64,000 bases of DNA from Saprospira grandis (GTDB lineage Bacteria; Bacteroidota; Bacteroidia; Chitinophagales; Saprospiraceae), in NCBI RefSeq assembly GCF_027594745.1, contig NZ_CP110854.1, forward strand, positions 3,799,501-3,863,500, read 5' to 3'. Position numbers and translations under genes: made by a program. Below the pieces are notes generated by a model. The model saw only the letters and a program-made list of their open reading frames with translations. It ran no database searches and was not told the DNA's origin. Shown in pieces: positions 40,029-49,915 of the stretch (its first letter is position 1; each line of letters opens with the position of its first letter).

Positions 40029-40823
40029 TTATTGCGGCATTTCAATTTGGAGTTGGTGGCGGTGGATGATGCCAAAATAGCCTAAAATACTAGGGTCGTC
40101 CCAATTTCCTTTGGGGTTGTAGGGCACGCTAGCCGAGGCGCCAGATTGGCTGACCTCCGAGACCTGTTCAAAGTAATCGTAATAGGCCTTATTGACCGAA
40201 ATCAGTTGCAATTGGATGCTATCTTCAGGCTCGAAAGGTGGGCCAAAAAATGGCAAATCGAGATAATCGCCGTCGCGGAGTTCGTCTTCAATGAGGATGT
40301 AATTATCCTCTATTTCGCCATTGGTCCAGACCTTCGTGCGGTAGTAGTTGGCCGTATCGGCGGGGTCCTGAAAATGGTAATAGAGACGGTAGCCAATTTG
40401 GCCGCCAAAGGGAAAGCTAAACTCTTCATAGCTCAGGCTATCGAGCAAGACCGAATTGGGGCAGGCGGCCGCGGCCGAAATTTGGCGGCCATCGGGCAGG
40501 CTAATGCTCATAAAGGCAGAATCGCCGGCCTGAATTTGCAGACTATCGGCCCAATAGTAGCCATTATTATCGCTTTGGAAGCTATAATTTTGGCCATTGA
40601 GCGAAAGCGTAATGCTGGCCCCATTGACCATCTCAAAATCGTTACTTTGGTAAAAACCGCCAGATTTAGAAAGGCGAACCTCCGCTCTTTGGGCATCGCT
40701 CAGGATATTCGCCTCCACAATGGTCTGCTGTGCGGACTCCTCCAAATCGAGGATAATCACATCTTGGCAGGCGGTAAAAGAAAGGGCCAAAAGGCATAAA
40801 AAGCAATATGATAAACTGCGCAT
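40029..40823 (-). CDS. DUF4249 family lipoprotein
   Basis: About 264 aa from the ATG at 40823, which follows the receptor's stop by 4 bases; longer frames start inside the receptor gene. Lipobox FTACQ after a hydrophobic segment. The opening DVIILDLEESAQQTIVEANI and the immunoglobulin-like beta-sandwich composition are typical of DUF4249. These lipoproteins are regularly encoded right after a TonB-dependent receptor, as here, and are thought to be its surface partner. The ligand is unknown. Confidence 0.88.
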   Translation of the reverse strand: MRSLSYCFLCLLALSFTACQDVIILDLEESAQQTIVEANILSDAQRAEVRLSKSGGFYQSNDFEMVNGASITLSLNGQNYSFQSDNNGYYWADSLQIQAGDSAFMSISLPDGRQISAAAACPNSVLLDSLSYEEFSFPFGGQIGYRLYYHFQDPADTANYYRTKVWTNGEIEDNYILIEDELRDGDYLDLPFFGPPFEPEDSIQLQLISVNKAYYDYFEQVSEVSQSGASASVPYNPKGNWDDPSILGYFGIIHRHQLQIEMPQ

Positions 40824-40827
40824 AAGA

Positions 40828-43155
40828 TTAAAATTTGAAGTTCCAGCTAATAGAAGGGACAATGCCAAAGAGGGCTAGGCGAACGGCTTCGGTGCCTGTA
40901 CCGGCCTCATTTTCTTGGAAAGAAATGCTGTAGGCATTTTTTCGGTTGTAGGCATTATAGACCGAAAAGTTGATATCAGAATACCATTTTTTGCTATCTC
41001 GGAAGACATAAGTGGCGCCAATATCTAGGCGATGATAATCGGGCATGCGGTCGCCATTTCGGCTAGAAAAGAGATTGACAATTTGGCCATCCACCTCATA
41101 TTTTCCAGAAGGGAAGGTAATGGCATCGCCAGTATAATAGACCCAAGCGGCCGAAAGTGACCATTTTTTAGTAATATCATAGACCCCAACGACAGAAATA
41201 TCGTGGCGGCGGTCTTGTCGAGCCGAAAACCAGTTGCCATTATTGATATCGGCAAATTGGCGTTCTGATTTGGAGAGGGTATAAGAAACCCAACCCGTAA
41301 ATTTGCCTTGGCGTTTGCGCAAAAAGACTTCCATACCATAGGCGCGGCCTTGGCCAAAGACCAATTCGGCTTCTAGGTCTTCATTCAGAAAGGTTTCGGC
41401 CCCATCTTCATAATCAACTTGATTCCCTAGTTGCTTGTAGTAGCCTTCTACACTAAATTCCAGCTTATTATCGAGGAAATTTCGGAAATAGCCCAGCGCA
41501 ACTTGGTCGGCATACTGTGGCTTAATCAATGGGGTAGAGGGGGCCCAAATATCGGTGGGTGTGCCCGAGCTGGCATTAGACAAAATGTGTAGATATTGAT
41601 AAATGCGGTTATAAGAGGCCTTGATTGAGCTCTTATCGTCTAGCAAATAAACCGCATTCACCCGAGGTTCTAGCCCAAAGTAAGTATTGAAAAACTCCCC
41701 AGAGCCGTAGCTCACGCTATCAATGGCCTCATTGGCTTCATTGTAGGTTTTTACGGTAGTGGCGCCAATATTGGAAAAAGAAGTGAGGCGCAAACCGTAG
41801 TTCATGCTCAGTTTCTTATTAATTTTATGCTGATTGCTAATGTAAGCCGCATTCTCTAGGGCATATTGTTGGGCCAATTTGGCCGAGCCCAAAACATCAT
41901 CGGTCTCCGAATCCTTAGCCTCAAAACTGCCTGGACGGAAGTTGTAATAAAGCGACTGCCAGCCAAATTTGATGTTGTTATTGGGGTTGAGGTAGTAGCT
42001 ATAATCTTGCTTGAGGTTGAGGTTGTTAATTCCAGCCGATAAATCAATATCAAAGTTATCGGTGCGCACGGCAAAGCCATAATCATACTCACTATAGACA
42101 AAAGTGGTATTGGCAAAGAGCTTTTCATTAAAGAGGTGGTTCCAACGAAGCGTCAGGGTGGCATTTCCCCAATCTAAACCCGAACCATCAAAGCCAAAGA
42201 CATCTCGGCCGAAATAGCCCGACAGATAAAGGCGGTCTTTTTGGCCCAATTTATAGTTGGCCTTCAGGTTCAAATCATAAAAATAAAGCGAGCCGCCATC
42301 AAAATCATCGGCCACCAACTGAAACATCAAATCGGCATAGGTGCGGCGGCCAGACACAATAAAAGAGCCTTTATCTTTTACGATTGGTCCCTCTAAGGTC
42401 AGCCGAGAAGAAATGAGGCCCAAACCTCCAGAACCCGAAAACGTTTTGCTGTTTCCGTTTTTCATATGTACATCCATAACCGAAGAGGCCCGCCCACCAA
42501 ACTCAGCCGGCACGCCTCCTTTATACAATTTCACATCCTTGAGGGCATCCGAATTGAAGACCGAGAAAAAGCCCAAAAGGTGGGCCGCATTATAAACCGG
42601 AGCATCATCAAGCAAAATTAGGTTTTGGTCTGCATTTCCCCCACGCACAAAAAAACCACTGCCGCCCTCGCTACTGGGGCTCACCCCAGGCATCAACTGA
42701 AGGGTTTTGACAATGTCTTGCTCCCCAAAAATAACGGGCACTTTTTTGGCCTCTTTCATATCTAGCGAAAGCACGCTCATATCGGTACTTTTCACGTTCT
42801 CATCGGTCCGCTCATCGGTCACGACAACCGCATCTACGGTGGTCGATTCTGGCAAAAGCTCGATGTCTTTAACCAAATCCGCTTGCAAATCAATGGTGTC
42901 CAAAACAGTCTGATAACCCACATAAGAATAAGAAACCACATATTGCCCCTTGGGCAAACTCAGGGCATAATAGCCGTACTCATTCGTGCTCACGCCCATG
43001 GCCTCGGCAGGAATGGCGACATTGGCAAATAACAGTTCTTCTCCAGTTTCGGCATCTCGAAGATAGCCCGATAAACTGACTTTTTCCTGGCTCCAAAGCT
43101 GGCTGCTAAAACAGAACAACAGAAGGACTAGGCCCAAATAAGGGAGGGATTGCAT
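40828..43155 (-). CDS. TonB-dependent receptor with carboxypeptidase-like domain
   Basis: 775 aa outer-membrane receptor. Signal peptide to LWSQ, then a carboxypeptidase-D-like regulatory domain (SLSGYLRDAETGEELLFANV, VSTNEYGYYALSLPKGQYVV), a plug (MPGVSPSSEGGSGFFVRGGNADQNLILLDD, GGVPAEFGGRASSVMDVHMK) and a 22-strand barrel ending in an aromatic residue (SISWNFKF). It imports a ligand at the expense of the TonB-ExbBD proton-motive system. Paired with DUF4249 downstream; substrate unknown. Confidence 0.93.
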   Translation of the reverse strand: MQSLPYLGLVLLLFCFSSQLWSQEKVSLSGYLRDAETGEELLFANVAIPAEAMGVSTNEYGYYALSLPKGQYVVSYSYVGYQTVLDTIDLQADLVKDIELLPESTTVDAVVVTDERTDENVKSTDMSVLSLDMKEAKKVPVIFGEQDIVKTLQLMPGVSPSSEGGSGFFVRGGNADQNLILLDDAPVYNAAHLLGFFSVFNSDALKDVKLYKGGVPAEFGGRASSVMDVHMKNGNSKTFSGSGGLGLISSRLTLEGPIVKDKGSFIVSGRRTYADLMFQLVADDFDGGSLYFYDLNLKANYKLGQKDRLYLSGYFGRDVFGFDGSGLDWGNATLTLRWNHLFNEKLFANTTFVYSEYDYGFAVRTDNFDIDLSAGINNLNLKQDYSYYLNPNNNIKFGWQSLYYNFRPGSFEAKDSETDDVLGSAKLAQQYALENAAYISNQHKINKKLSMNYGLRLTSFSNIGATTVKTYNEANEAIDSVSYGSGEFFNTYFGLEPRVNAVYLLDDKSSIKASYNRIYQYLHILSNASSGTPTDIWAPSTPLIKPQYADQVALGYFRNFLDNKLEFSVEGYYKQLGNQVDYEDGAETFLNEDLEAELVFGQGRAYGMEVFLRKRQGKFTGWVSYTLSKSERQFADINNGNWFSARQDRRHDISVVGVYDITKKWSLSAAWVYYTGDAITFPSGKYEVDGQIVNLFSSRNGDRMPDYHRLDIGATYVFRDSKKWYSDINFSVYNAYNRKNAYSISFQENEAGTGTEAVRLALFGIVPSISWNFKF

Positions 43156-43307
43156 GCTGTAATAATTTTGATGGTGAAATCTTGGGGTGACTACTGTCTA
43201 CTAAACGCAATTAAAGTTAAAAGCGCCCAAAGAACTTAAGCCTTATCGAACTTCTTCTCGGCTTTTTGGCCCAAGCGCTCTTTTTTATAGACGAATTGAA
43301 TAAAGGG

Positions 43308-43447
43308 GAGGGGCCCGCGGCCAGCAAGCTGGCCGCCGCTACGTTGCGCAGCTCGCTATTCGCTCGGCCCTTCGCAAAAACAAGTTTTTGCTCGGTCTGG
43401 CCTTCGGCCACTGCTGCACATCGCTGGGCCTGCGGGCCTTCGGCCCT
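43308..43447 (+). repeat. GC-rich intergenic element, copy 16
   Basis: T orientation. The only copy without a T-run before GGGGCCCGCGG. Stem GGCCAGCAAGCTGGCC, core variant GCTCGCTATTCGCTCGGCC, hairpin GCAAAAACAAGTTTTTGC, GGTCTGGCC, CATCGCTGGGCC. It mixes features of both main subfamilies. Confidence 0.88.
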
Positions 43448-43462
43448 GCAAAACCGCAGATT

Positions 43463-45490
43463 TTATTCTACCCACTTATAATCGCCCAAAAGAACTTGCT
43501 CTATATAGTAGTAGCCCGCTTGGCTCTTTCCAGAATGCGGATAAAGTAGCCAGTCTTGGCCCGCCGCAGTACGATAATAGAGCCGGGCCGATGGAGTCGG
43601 CTGTTTTAGGGCCAGCTCGGCCGGAACGCTAGCTCCTTTTATCCGTCCTCTGATTTGCCAGTAGGCTTCGCCCTCCGCTTCGGGATAATAGGCCAAATGC
43701 AGCTGCTCGGCAGCTAAACAAGGCCGCTTAAAACGAAAGTCTTTTATTTGGAGCAAACTCAGCTCTTTCTTTTGACTGTTCCAATCTTCAAAAAAATGCT
43801 CAAAACGAGCTTGCACCAAACTTTGATTGGGGTTGATCCAAGCATAAACAACAGGGGCTGCTAACTCTTTCCAATGAAATTGCTGTTTCTTTTCGCTAAG
43901 CAGAATTTCACGGTCTACATATGCGCCATTAGCCAAAAATAAACGAATCTTCAGCGGAAGCTTTTCATAGAGGCTATCTCTTCCTATAAGCTGCTGCTCA
44001 ATAGTCAGCTGGATGCTATTGGCCCCAATTTCTTCCTGCACAATATGCAAACTGGGCCAACCTGCTTGCCACAACCAATTTTTGAAAAAAGGCTGCATAT
44101 CTTGTCCTAACTCTTTGCTCAAAAACTGGCAAAACTCTTCGGTCGATAAGTTTTTGTAGGCAAAGCTATCCATAACAGCCTGCATCCCTTGCCGAAACAG
44201 ACTGTCTCCCAAATAATGTCTTAAGTTATGGGCCACCAAACTCCCTTTTTTATAGACATGGCTGCCATAAGTATGCGCCCAAGGCACTGCCGCCACTGGC
44301 CGATGCCCTCCCTCTCGCTTAGGCGCCTGATATAAACTGATGGCTAGGTTTTTTTGCAAAATGGGCAAGGCCTCTTTTCGCCCATAACAGGCTTCCTTAA
44401 ACAGAAACTCGCAATAGCTGGCAAAGCCTTCGTTGATCCACATATCTTCGGCCTTGGCGCAGGTAACCAAATTGCCCCACCAATGATGAGAAAGCTCATG
44501 GGCCATCAAACGCTCTTGCTTCAAACTGCCGTCTACCGCATAGAGGGGGTAGGCTATCAAACTAGCGTGCTCCATGGCCCCAGCCTCAAAGGGAACCATG
44601 CAAAAACCCACTTTGGACCAGCGGTAAGGCCCAAACCAATACTCAAAAGCCGAAAGCGCCTGCGGCAAATGAATAAAAGACGCCACCGCCTTTTGACTGT
44701 CTTTTTTTGGAACGACTAACGCAATGGGTATGGACGAATTTATGCCCGCAAAAGCTTGGGTTATATCGCTATAGTTAGCCACGGCAATGGCCGCCAAATA
44801 GCTAGGAATAGCCTCTTTTTGTTCCCAACTTCTTTTCCTTAAACCATTGGTTAATAGACGGTCTTCAACCAAAAGACCATTGGCGTAGCCCGCAAGACTG
44901 TCTTTGGTGATTAACGAAATACTGTAAGTTGATTTATCTTGAAAGTTATCGACGCAGGGAAACCAAATTCGTCCATAATTATGGGGGTTGTCGGCAAAGC
45001 CCACGCCCATATTGTAGGCAAATCCTTGCTCAAAGTAAAAGCCGCCCCAGCTTTTGTCTTCTTGGGGCGCTCCTTCATACAGTACTTCTACCTCAATGGG
45101 GTTTTTTAGGCTATATTTTTTGGGCAAGCGAATGAGCAAGAGGGGATCATTATGCTTAAACGCACGTTTTTTACCATTAACTTTTACGGTTTGGACCTTG
45201 AGTCCCTGTAGGTCCAGTTCTATTTCTTTTAGGCCTTTTCGCAAAAGTTGAATGCGCAAAAGGGCCTTGCCCTTCAAAAATCGTTTGTTAGGGTCCAAAA
45301 GCTCCAACTCCAAGGCATAAGAGAGCACATCCATATCTTTTAGTCGATGCAAACTCGATTTTTGGAAAGCCTGGCCATCCCAGCCTTTTTTCCAGGCGGC
45401 TTCCTTCAGCGCTTGGCAATCTGGACAATGTTGGGCGGTTAGCGAAAGGGCCAAGAGCCCAAAGAAGAGGGGCAAAATTTTTTTAATCAT
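43463..45490 (-). CDS. M1 family metallopeptidase (aminopeptidase N-like)
   Basis: 675 aa, exported (MIKKILPLFFGLLALSLTAQ). Zinc-peptidase signatures are GAMEHASL at residues 304-311, HELSHHWWGNL at 331-341 with the zinc histidines, and the third ligand Glu354 in WINEGFASY. An N-terminal beta-domain precedes these; the helical C-terminal part is shorter than in classical aminopeptidase N. Cleaves N-terminal residues from peptides outside the cytoplasm. Monocistronic. Confidence 0.93.
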   Translation of the reverse strand: MIKKILPLFFGLLALSLTAQHCPDCQALKEAAWKKGWDGQAFQKSSLHRLKDMDVLSYALELELLDPNKRFLKGKALLRIQLLRKGLKEIELDLQGLKVQTVKVNGKKRAFKHNDPLLLIRLPKKYSLKNPIEVEVLYEGAPQEDKSWGGFYFEQGFAYNMGVGFADNPHNYGRIWFPCVDNFQDKSTYSISLITKDSLAGYANGLLVEDRLLTNGLRKRSWEQKEAIPSYLAAIAVANYSDITQAFAGINSSIPIALVVPKKDSQKAVASFIHLPQALSAFEYWFGPYRWSKVGFCMVPFEAGAMEHASLIAYPLYAVDGSLKQERLMAHELSHHWWGNLVTCAKAEDMWINEGFASYCEFLFKEACYGRKEALPILQKNLAISLYQAPKREGGHRPVAAVPWAHTYGSHVYKKGSLVAHNLRHYLGDSLFRQGMQAVMDSFAYKNLSTEEFCQFLSKELGQDMQPFFKNWLWQAGWPSLHIVQEEIGANSIQLTIEQQLIGRDSLYEKLPLKIRLFLANGAYVDREILLSEKKQQFHWKELAAPVVYAWINPNQSLVQARFEHFFEDWNSQKKELSLLQIKDFRFKRPCLAAEQLHLAYYPEAEGEAYWQIRGRIKGASVPAELALKQPTPSARLYYRTAAGQDWLLYPHSGKSQAGYYYIEQVLLGDYKWVE

Positions 45491-45602
45491 TTTTCAATTT
45501 TTTTTGCTTTATTAAGCAGCAGTTTTTTAGAAGGGCTCGTTTTAAAGGAAAGAAATTACAGCAAACTGTTCGCACAATTTCTGAAATAAAGGCAAAATAA
45601 TG

Positions 45603-45635
45603 AAAGTGGCTCTGGGCAAGAGGGCCACTTTTTTT
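45603..45635 (+). terminator. Hairpin with T-run, possible terminator
   Basis: AAGTGGC, loop, GGCCACTT followed by T-run. Oriented for + transcripts, yet no + gene lies upstream for several kb; it may end an antisense or small transcript, or be incidental. Confidence 0.45.
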
Positions 45636-45639
45636 ATGA

Positions 45640-45676
45640 CAAAAAGACCCAATTGCTGTGGCAATTGGGTCTTTTT
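45640..45676. terminator. Terminator of the malic enzyme gene
   Basis: AAAAAGACCCAATTGC, loop TGTG, GCAATTGGGTCTTTTT; 25-60 bases past the malic enzyme stop on the minus strand. Confidence 0.9.
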
Positions 45677-45700
45677 CATTTAGGCAGAAAGCTATACAGC

Positions 45701-46912
45701 TTAGCCATTGTATCCGGTCATCTCATCGGGTAGGCCCATTTCGGCTAGGGCGGCTTCCTTAACGGCTTTGGCCACCTTATAGGCAACTACCTCATTGAGG
45801 GCTGGAGGAATAATCATGTCGCGAGTGGGCGGATGCACACAGTCGGCAATGGCATAGGCAGCGGCCAACTTCATTTTGGGAGAAATGACCTTGGCGCGAG
45901 CATCTAGGGCTCCGCGGAAAATACCGGGAAAACCAAGTACATTATTCACCTGGTTAGGCAGGTCAGAACGGCCTGTACCCACTACTGCAGCCCCACCTTT
46001 ATAGGCTTCTTCGGGCATAATTTCGGGAGTTGGGTTGGCCAAGGCAAAGATAATAGGATCTTTAGCCATGGTTCTGATATCATCGGCATTAAGGATATTA
46101 CCCACACTTACACCAATAAATACATCGGCTCCCACAATGGCATCTTTAATAGAGCCCGATTTGTTGTTGGGGTTGGTATAGCCCAAAGTAGCTTGCTTAG
46201 AGCTATTGAGGTTTTCTCTATCGCGGCTAATAATCCCCTTACTATCGCAAAGAATAATTTCTTTGACGGGAATACAGGCCGTATTATTTTCATTATCGAT
46301 ACAGCGCAAAAGGCGAGCGATAGCTACCCCAGCGGCGCCAGCACCGTTAATGACCACAGACAATTCCTCTAGGGGTTTGCCTACCAACTTGGCGGCATTG
46401 ATTAGGGCGCCCAAAACGACAATGGCTGTACCATGCTGATCGTCATGAAAAACGGGAATGCCCAAATCTTGTAGGCGTTCTTCCACCTCAAAGCTGCGGG
46501 GAGCGGCAATATCTTCTAGGTTGATGCCACCAAAAACGGGAGCGATTCGGCGGACAGTTTCCACGATTTCATCTACATCTTGGGTATTGAGGCAAATGGG
46601 AAAAGCGTTGATATGGCCAAATTGGCGAAAGAGCATCGCCTTACCTTCCATAACGGGGATAGAAGCCTCTGCGCCAATGTTTCCAAGGCCCAAAACAGCA
46701 GATCCATCAGAAACGATGGCTACGGTATTACTCTTTAGGGTATATTCCCAAACTTTCTCAGGATCTTTGGCAATTTCGATACATGGGGCGGCTACTCCGG
46801 GAGAGTAGACCAAAGAAAGGTGCTCACTGGTGCGCACATCCATTTGATTGCGGATGCCAATTTTTCCTTTCAGTAAGCTGTGAAGTTTCAGTGATTCTTC
46901 TGAATAATTCAT
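45701..46912 (-). CDS. Malic enzyme, short form
   Basis: 403 aa. Oxidative decarboxylation of malate to pyruvate with NAD(P). Signatures: VYSPGVAAPC near residue 32, VSDGSAVLGLGNIGAEA near 68, GGINLEDIAAPRSFEVE, FHDDQHGTAIVVLGAL, and the nucleotide site VVINGAGAAGVAIARLL. It lacks the C-terminal phosphotransacetylase-like domain of MaeB-type enzymes, so at about 400 aa it is the compact bacterial form. Upstream lie two adjacent hairpins at 46963-47020. Confidence 0.93.
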   Translation of the reverse strand: MNYSEESLKLHSLLKGKIGIRNQMDVRTSEHLSLVYSPGVAAPCIEIAKDPEKVWEYTLKSNTVAIVSDGSAVLGLGNIGAEASIPVMEGKAMLFRQFGHINAFPICLNTQDVDEIVETVRRIAPVFGGINLEDIAAPRSFEVEERLQDLGIPVFHDDQHGTAIVVLGALINAAKLVGKPLEELSVVINGAGAAGVAIARLLRCIDNENNTACIPVKEIILCDSKGIISRDRENLNSSKQATLGYTNPNNKSGSIKDAIVGADVFIGVSVGNILNADDIRTMAKDPIIFALANPTPEIMPEEAYKGGAAVVGTGRSDLPNQVNNVLGFPGIFRGALDARAKVISPKMKLAAAYAIADCVHPPTRDMIIPPALNEVVAYKVAKAVKEAALAEMGLPDEMTGYNG

Positions 46913-46962
46913 GAATAAACTAGCTTTTATTGTCCCAAAATAGGGTATTGATGGTGTTGTTT

Positions 46963-47020
46963 AGTTGATGGCTTCGCTATCAACTGCTTAGCTACGAACG
47001 CTTGTTCGCAGAGAGCTAAG
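46963..47020 (-). promoter_or_regulatory. Two tandem hairpins upstream of malic enzyme
   Basis: AGTTGATGGCTTCGCTATCAAC (46963-46984, written in parts: stem AGTTGAT/ATCAAC) and CTTAGCT ... AGCTAAG with inner CGAAC/GTTCG (46987-47020). They lie 50-110 bases upstream of the ATG at 46912, so they could be in its leader. Role unknown. Confidence 0.35.
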
Positions 47021-47155
47021 TTAAACTTATATTTTGGCAATAGTAGTTTTTTTGTTTTTTTTCTGACTTTTTGGGCCTTAGCTTCTCCTTGGACCAAACT
47101 ATTTTTGGCCCATAGCCTGCCGAAGCGGAAAGCCAAGAGCAGCGCTTTGGAGATG

Positions 47156-47280
47156 AGCGGCCTAGCGATGGGGAGCAGTGCGGCGAAGCCGCAGACCGAG
47201 CCGCTGAAAGCGGCGAAGGGCCGAGCAGCCCTGCGAGCTGCGGACCGTAGCGCCGCAGCTTTGCTGCGGAGGCCCCAAAA
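47156..47280 (-). repeat. GC-rich intergenic element, copy 17
   Basis: A orientation. GGCCTAGCGATG end, CGGCGAAGCCG, hairpin GAGCCGCTGAAAGCGGC, core variant GGCCGAGCAGCCCTGCGAGC, stem CCGCAGCTTTGCTGCGG, GGCCCCAAAA. Its end lies only 3 bases from the stop of the 47283 gene, the tightest spacing seen. Confidence 0.9.
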
Positions 47281-47282
47281 CA

Positions 47283-48305
47283 TCATCTTTGGTCGGTAAT
47301 CAGTTCTACTTGTCCGATAAAATCTTCTAGTTGGATTTTGCCGGTATAGCTCATGGCGGATTGCAGGTAGCTGCCCAAATTGAAGAGGAAATCGGGCAGT
47401 TGGTATTGCACTTTTTGGAGGCTTCGGCGGCCTTCTACGGCTCTTCTTCCGATTAGGCCTTGTTGGGCGGAGGCGGGGCGGCTGTGTAGGGCCTTATATT
47501 CTTTGTAGAGGGGCAGGCCTAGGCGGAAGGCTAGTTTGGCTAGTTTTTGAGAGAGGGGAATTTGTTTGAATAGATAGCTTTGGCCGGCGGATTCTAGGGC
47601 TTGATTGATCAGGCTGCCCATCATGACATAATCGGCTCCGCAGGCGAGGGCCATAATGGCATTGGCATAGGATCCGATGCCGCCATCGGCGATAATTTTG
47701 GGGGCTTTGGGCAGTTGTTGGGCCAATTTTCGGCTTTCGATAATGAGGGAGGCCAGCGGATAATGCACGCCAGTAAAGCTGCTGGTGCTACAGTTTCGGC
47801 CGCCGCCGATGCCTAGGCGCAGATAATCGACACCGGTTTCGGCTAGGCGCTCGAAGGTGCGGGGGTGGCCAATATTTCCGGCCATCAGCAGCATTTGTTG
47901 GCCATATTCTTTTTTGGCGGCTAGGCAGAGTTCATAGACTCGTTGGAGGTGGCCATTGGCGGTATCAATAAGGATGGCATGTTGTCGGTTGAGTTTTTTG
48001 CCGAGCACCAAAAACTCCTTATTAAACTCTTCGAGGTCCATGGCCAGAAAAAGCTGGCCCTTATACTGCTCTTGGAGGTCAAAAAAGTTGGGCGGCAAAT
48101 TTTGGTAGCGGGGAAAGCAGACATTGAGGCCCTGTTCTAGAAAAAACTGATAATTTTGCTCGGCAACCACAGTAGACATAGGGGCGGCAAAAAACGGCAA
48201 CTGGCCAGAAGCATAATGGGGAATGCAGTCTGTCCGGCTGTTTAGATGGGCCTCTAAAGCGGGTAAGATCATGAGATCGTCGTAGTGGTAAGCAGTTTTA
48301 ATCAT
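47283..48305 (-). CDS. IMP dehydrogenase / GMP reductase family protein
   Basis: 340 aa TIM barrel without CBS domains. YHYDDLMILP at the start, FFAAPMSTVV, ILIDTANGHLQRV, LLMAGNIGHPRTFERLAETGVDYLRLGIGGGRNCSTSSFTGVHYP with the catalytic-type cysteine, IIADGGIGSYANAIMALACGADYVMMGSL, and YKEYKALHSRPA for the flap. The shorter length and missing CBS pair argue for GMP reductase or a specialised IMPDH-like enzyme rather than canonical GuaB. Reaction direction not decidable by eye. Confidence 0.85.
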   Translation of the reverse strand: MIKTAYHYDDLMILPALEAHLNSRTDCIPHYASGQLPFFAAPMSTVVAEQNYQFFLEQGLNVCFPRYQNLPPNFFDLQEQYKGQLFLAMDLEEFNKEFLVLGKKLNRQHAILIDTANGHLQRVYELCLAAKKEYGQQMLLMAGNIGHPRTFERLAETGVDYLRLGIGGGRNCSTSSFTGVHYPLASLIIESRKLAQQLPKAPKIIADGGIGSYANAIMALACGADYVMMGSLINQALESAGQSYLFKQIPLSQKLAKLAFRLGLPLYKEYKALHSRPASAQQGLIGRRAVEGRRSLQKVQYQLPDFLFNLGSYLQSAMSYTGKIQLEDFIGQVELITDQR

Positions 48306-48390
48306 ATCGTTTTTCTGGGGCTATTTTGGGCAAAGAAAAAGGCGCTAAGCCTTTTGCCTACCGCCTCTTAAAGAGAAGAGATAGCGCAAC

Positions 48391-49134
48391 TTAGAAATAA
48401 ATCTTGGTTTGGGGCAGGGCGGTTTTTATGGTCTCTATATCTTCAAGGGGTAGTTCATTATCGCTAAGGTCGAGCACCTTGAGCTGCTTGAGGGCCAGCA
48501 GGCCTTCGGGAATGCTATGCAGTTGATTTTCGTTGAGGTAGAGCTCTTCGAGCTGCTGAAAATTGGCCAAATTACTCGGGAGGCTTTGCAAATTGCACCA
48601 GGCCAAATTGAGCGTTTTGAGCCGCTTGCATTGGTCTAAGGCCGACAGACTTTCTACCGACAGACGATGATTGCCCTCCAAACTGAGCCACTCTAGCTGC
48701 TGAAGCTGTCCAAAATCTTGGGGCAGTTGCTCAATTTGAATGCGATGAATAAACAGGCGGCGCAAATTTTTAAGCTCCCGAAGCTCGGGCCAGATTTCCT
48801 GTATAGAAAGGGCGGGATTTTGCCCCAAATCGAGCTCTTCTAGCTTTTGTAGTTTTCTAAAGGTGGGCGGCAAATGCTCTAGGTTGTTATGGCCCAAATA
48901 CAAAATGCGCAGCTCCTGCAATTCGGCAATGGCCTGAGGCAGCTGGCTATAGTCTAGTTTATAATAAAGATCTAGTTTCTTCACCTGATCGGCCTGCTTG
49001 AGGGCCGTCATCAAAGACTCAAAGGTCTGAAAATCATGGGAATTTTGCTCTTTGTCTCCAACAAAGCCAAATTCTTGGGCCTTTAGGGCCGAGAAGAAAG
49101 CAGAACAAAGCAGAAAACCGAAAAGTAGTCGCAT
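48391..49134 (-). CDS. Exported leucine-rich-repeat protein
   Basis: 247 aa. Signal peptide MRLLFGFLLCSAFFSALKAQ, then about eight LRR units of roughly 23 residues (LPQAIAELQELRILYLGHNN, LPPTFRKLQKLEELDLGQN, LPSNLANFQQLEELYLNEN, IPEGLLALKQLKVLDLSDN). The LPxxLxxLxxLxxLxLxxN pattern is the bacterial small-LRR type. Located in the periplasm or at the surface, likely protein-protein contact. Better conserved and more GC-rich than the 4641 LRR lipoprotein. Confidence 0.85.
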   Translation of the reverse strand: MRLLFGFLLCSAFFSALKAQEFGFVGDKEQNSHDFQTFESLMTALKQADQVKKLDLYYKLDYSQLPQAIAELQELRILYLGHNNLEHLPPTFRKLQKLEELDLGQNPALSIQEIWPELRELKNLRRLFIHRIQIEQLPQDFGQLQQLEWLSLEGNHRLSVESLSALDQCKRLKTLNLAWCNLQSLPSNLANFQQLEELYLNENQLHSIPEGLLALKQLKVLDLSDNELPLEDIETIKTALPQTKIYF

Positions 49135-49362
49135 CTGGAGAAAATGAAAAAAAATGTTAAAAAAAGCGTTTCATCGGGCCAGCTTTCTGCCTGACCTTAG
49201 CTAAATTTACAAAAAACTACTAGGGCGAAAAGCCCCAGCTAACTTTGGGCTTAGCTTTTGGCTGGGCTTAAAATTTAGCTAAACCGCAAATGCCCTATCT
49301 ACCGCCCTTTTCTATTGGATCTAGCCCACTAGATTTAATCTAAACTTAACAAGCCTTTCGCT

Positions 49363-49899
49363 ATGCTCTTTAGATTCTTCCTCCTTTTTCCGCTCTTTAG
49401 CTTAGGGCTGTCTTGCTACTTTTGTTGGGATTATTTGGCCCAATGGACCGGCGAGCTGATCAGCCTACAAATCTGGGGCATCCTGCTTTTTCTCCTCTTC
49501 CAACTTCCCCTGATGTTTTGGGCCTTCCGCCAACGCAAAAGAGAAAAGCTCAGCGCCGCTCAGGCCAATTGGAGCTATTGTTTGGGCATTTTGCATCTGC
49601 TGCCCCTGCTGCTTTATGGGAGCTGGGCCTTGCAAAGAACGGATTATATTTATTTGGTCCTACTAAATAATGGAACCGAAAAACTCGAGAATCTACAACT
49701 GCAGGGCTGTAGCCAAAACCAATTGCCTAGCTTGGCCGCTGGCGATAAACAGGCGGTCTGGATCCAAATCGAAACGGATTGCCATCTTCAGCTGTATTTC
49801 AATTGGGCCGGCCAAAGCAAGGATAGCCTATTGCTTGTACCTTACACCACTAGAGGACTGGGCGAGCGCCTAGATATTTCTATCAGCCCAAGTTTCTAA
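49363..49899 (+). CDS. Membrane protein, unknown function
   Basis: 178 aa with three likely transmembrane helices in the first 100 residues (FFLLFPLFSLGLSCYFCW, IWGILLFLLFQLPLMFW, YCLGILHLLPLLLYG), then a soluble beta-rich tail of about 80 residues (YIYLVLLNNGTEKLENLQL, AVWIQIETDCHLQLYF). The tail is probably periplasmic. No family recognised. Element copy 18 follows 17 bases after the stop. Confidence 0.7.
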   Translation: MLFRFFLLFPLFSLGLSCYFCWDYLAQWTGELISLQIWGILLFLLFQLPLMFWAFRQRKREKLSAAQANWSYCLGILHLLPLLLYGSWALQRTDYIYLVLLNNGTEKLENLQLQGCSQNQLPSLAAGDKQAVWIQIETDCHLQLYFNWAGQSKDSLLLVPYTTRGLGERLDISISPSF

Positions 49900-49915
49900 G
49901 TCCTTTCTTTTTTAT

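Noticed and set aside
45599..45682. 27-codon + frame across the two hairpins upstream of the malic enzyme stop
   Set aside because: It is formed entirely by two terminator-type hairpins; no ribosome-binding context and hydrophobic/Cys-rich accidental translation.
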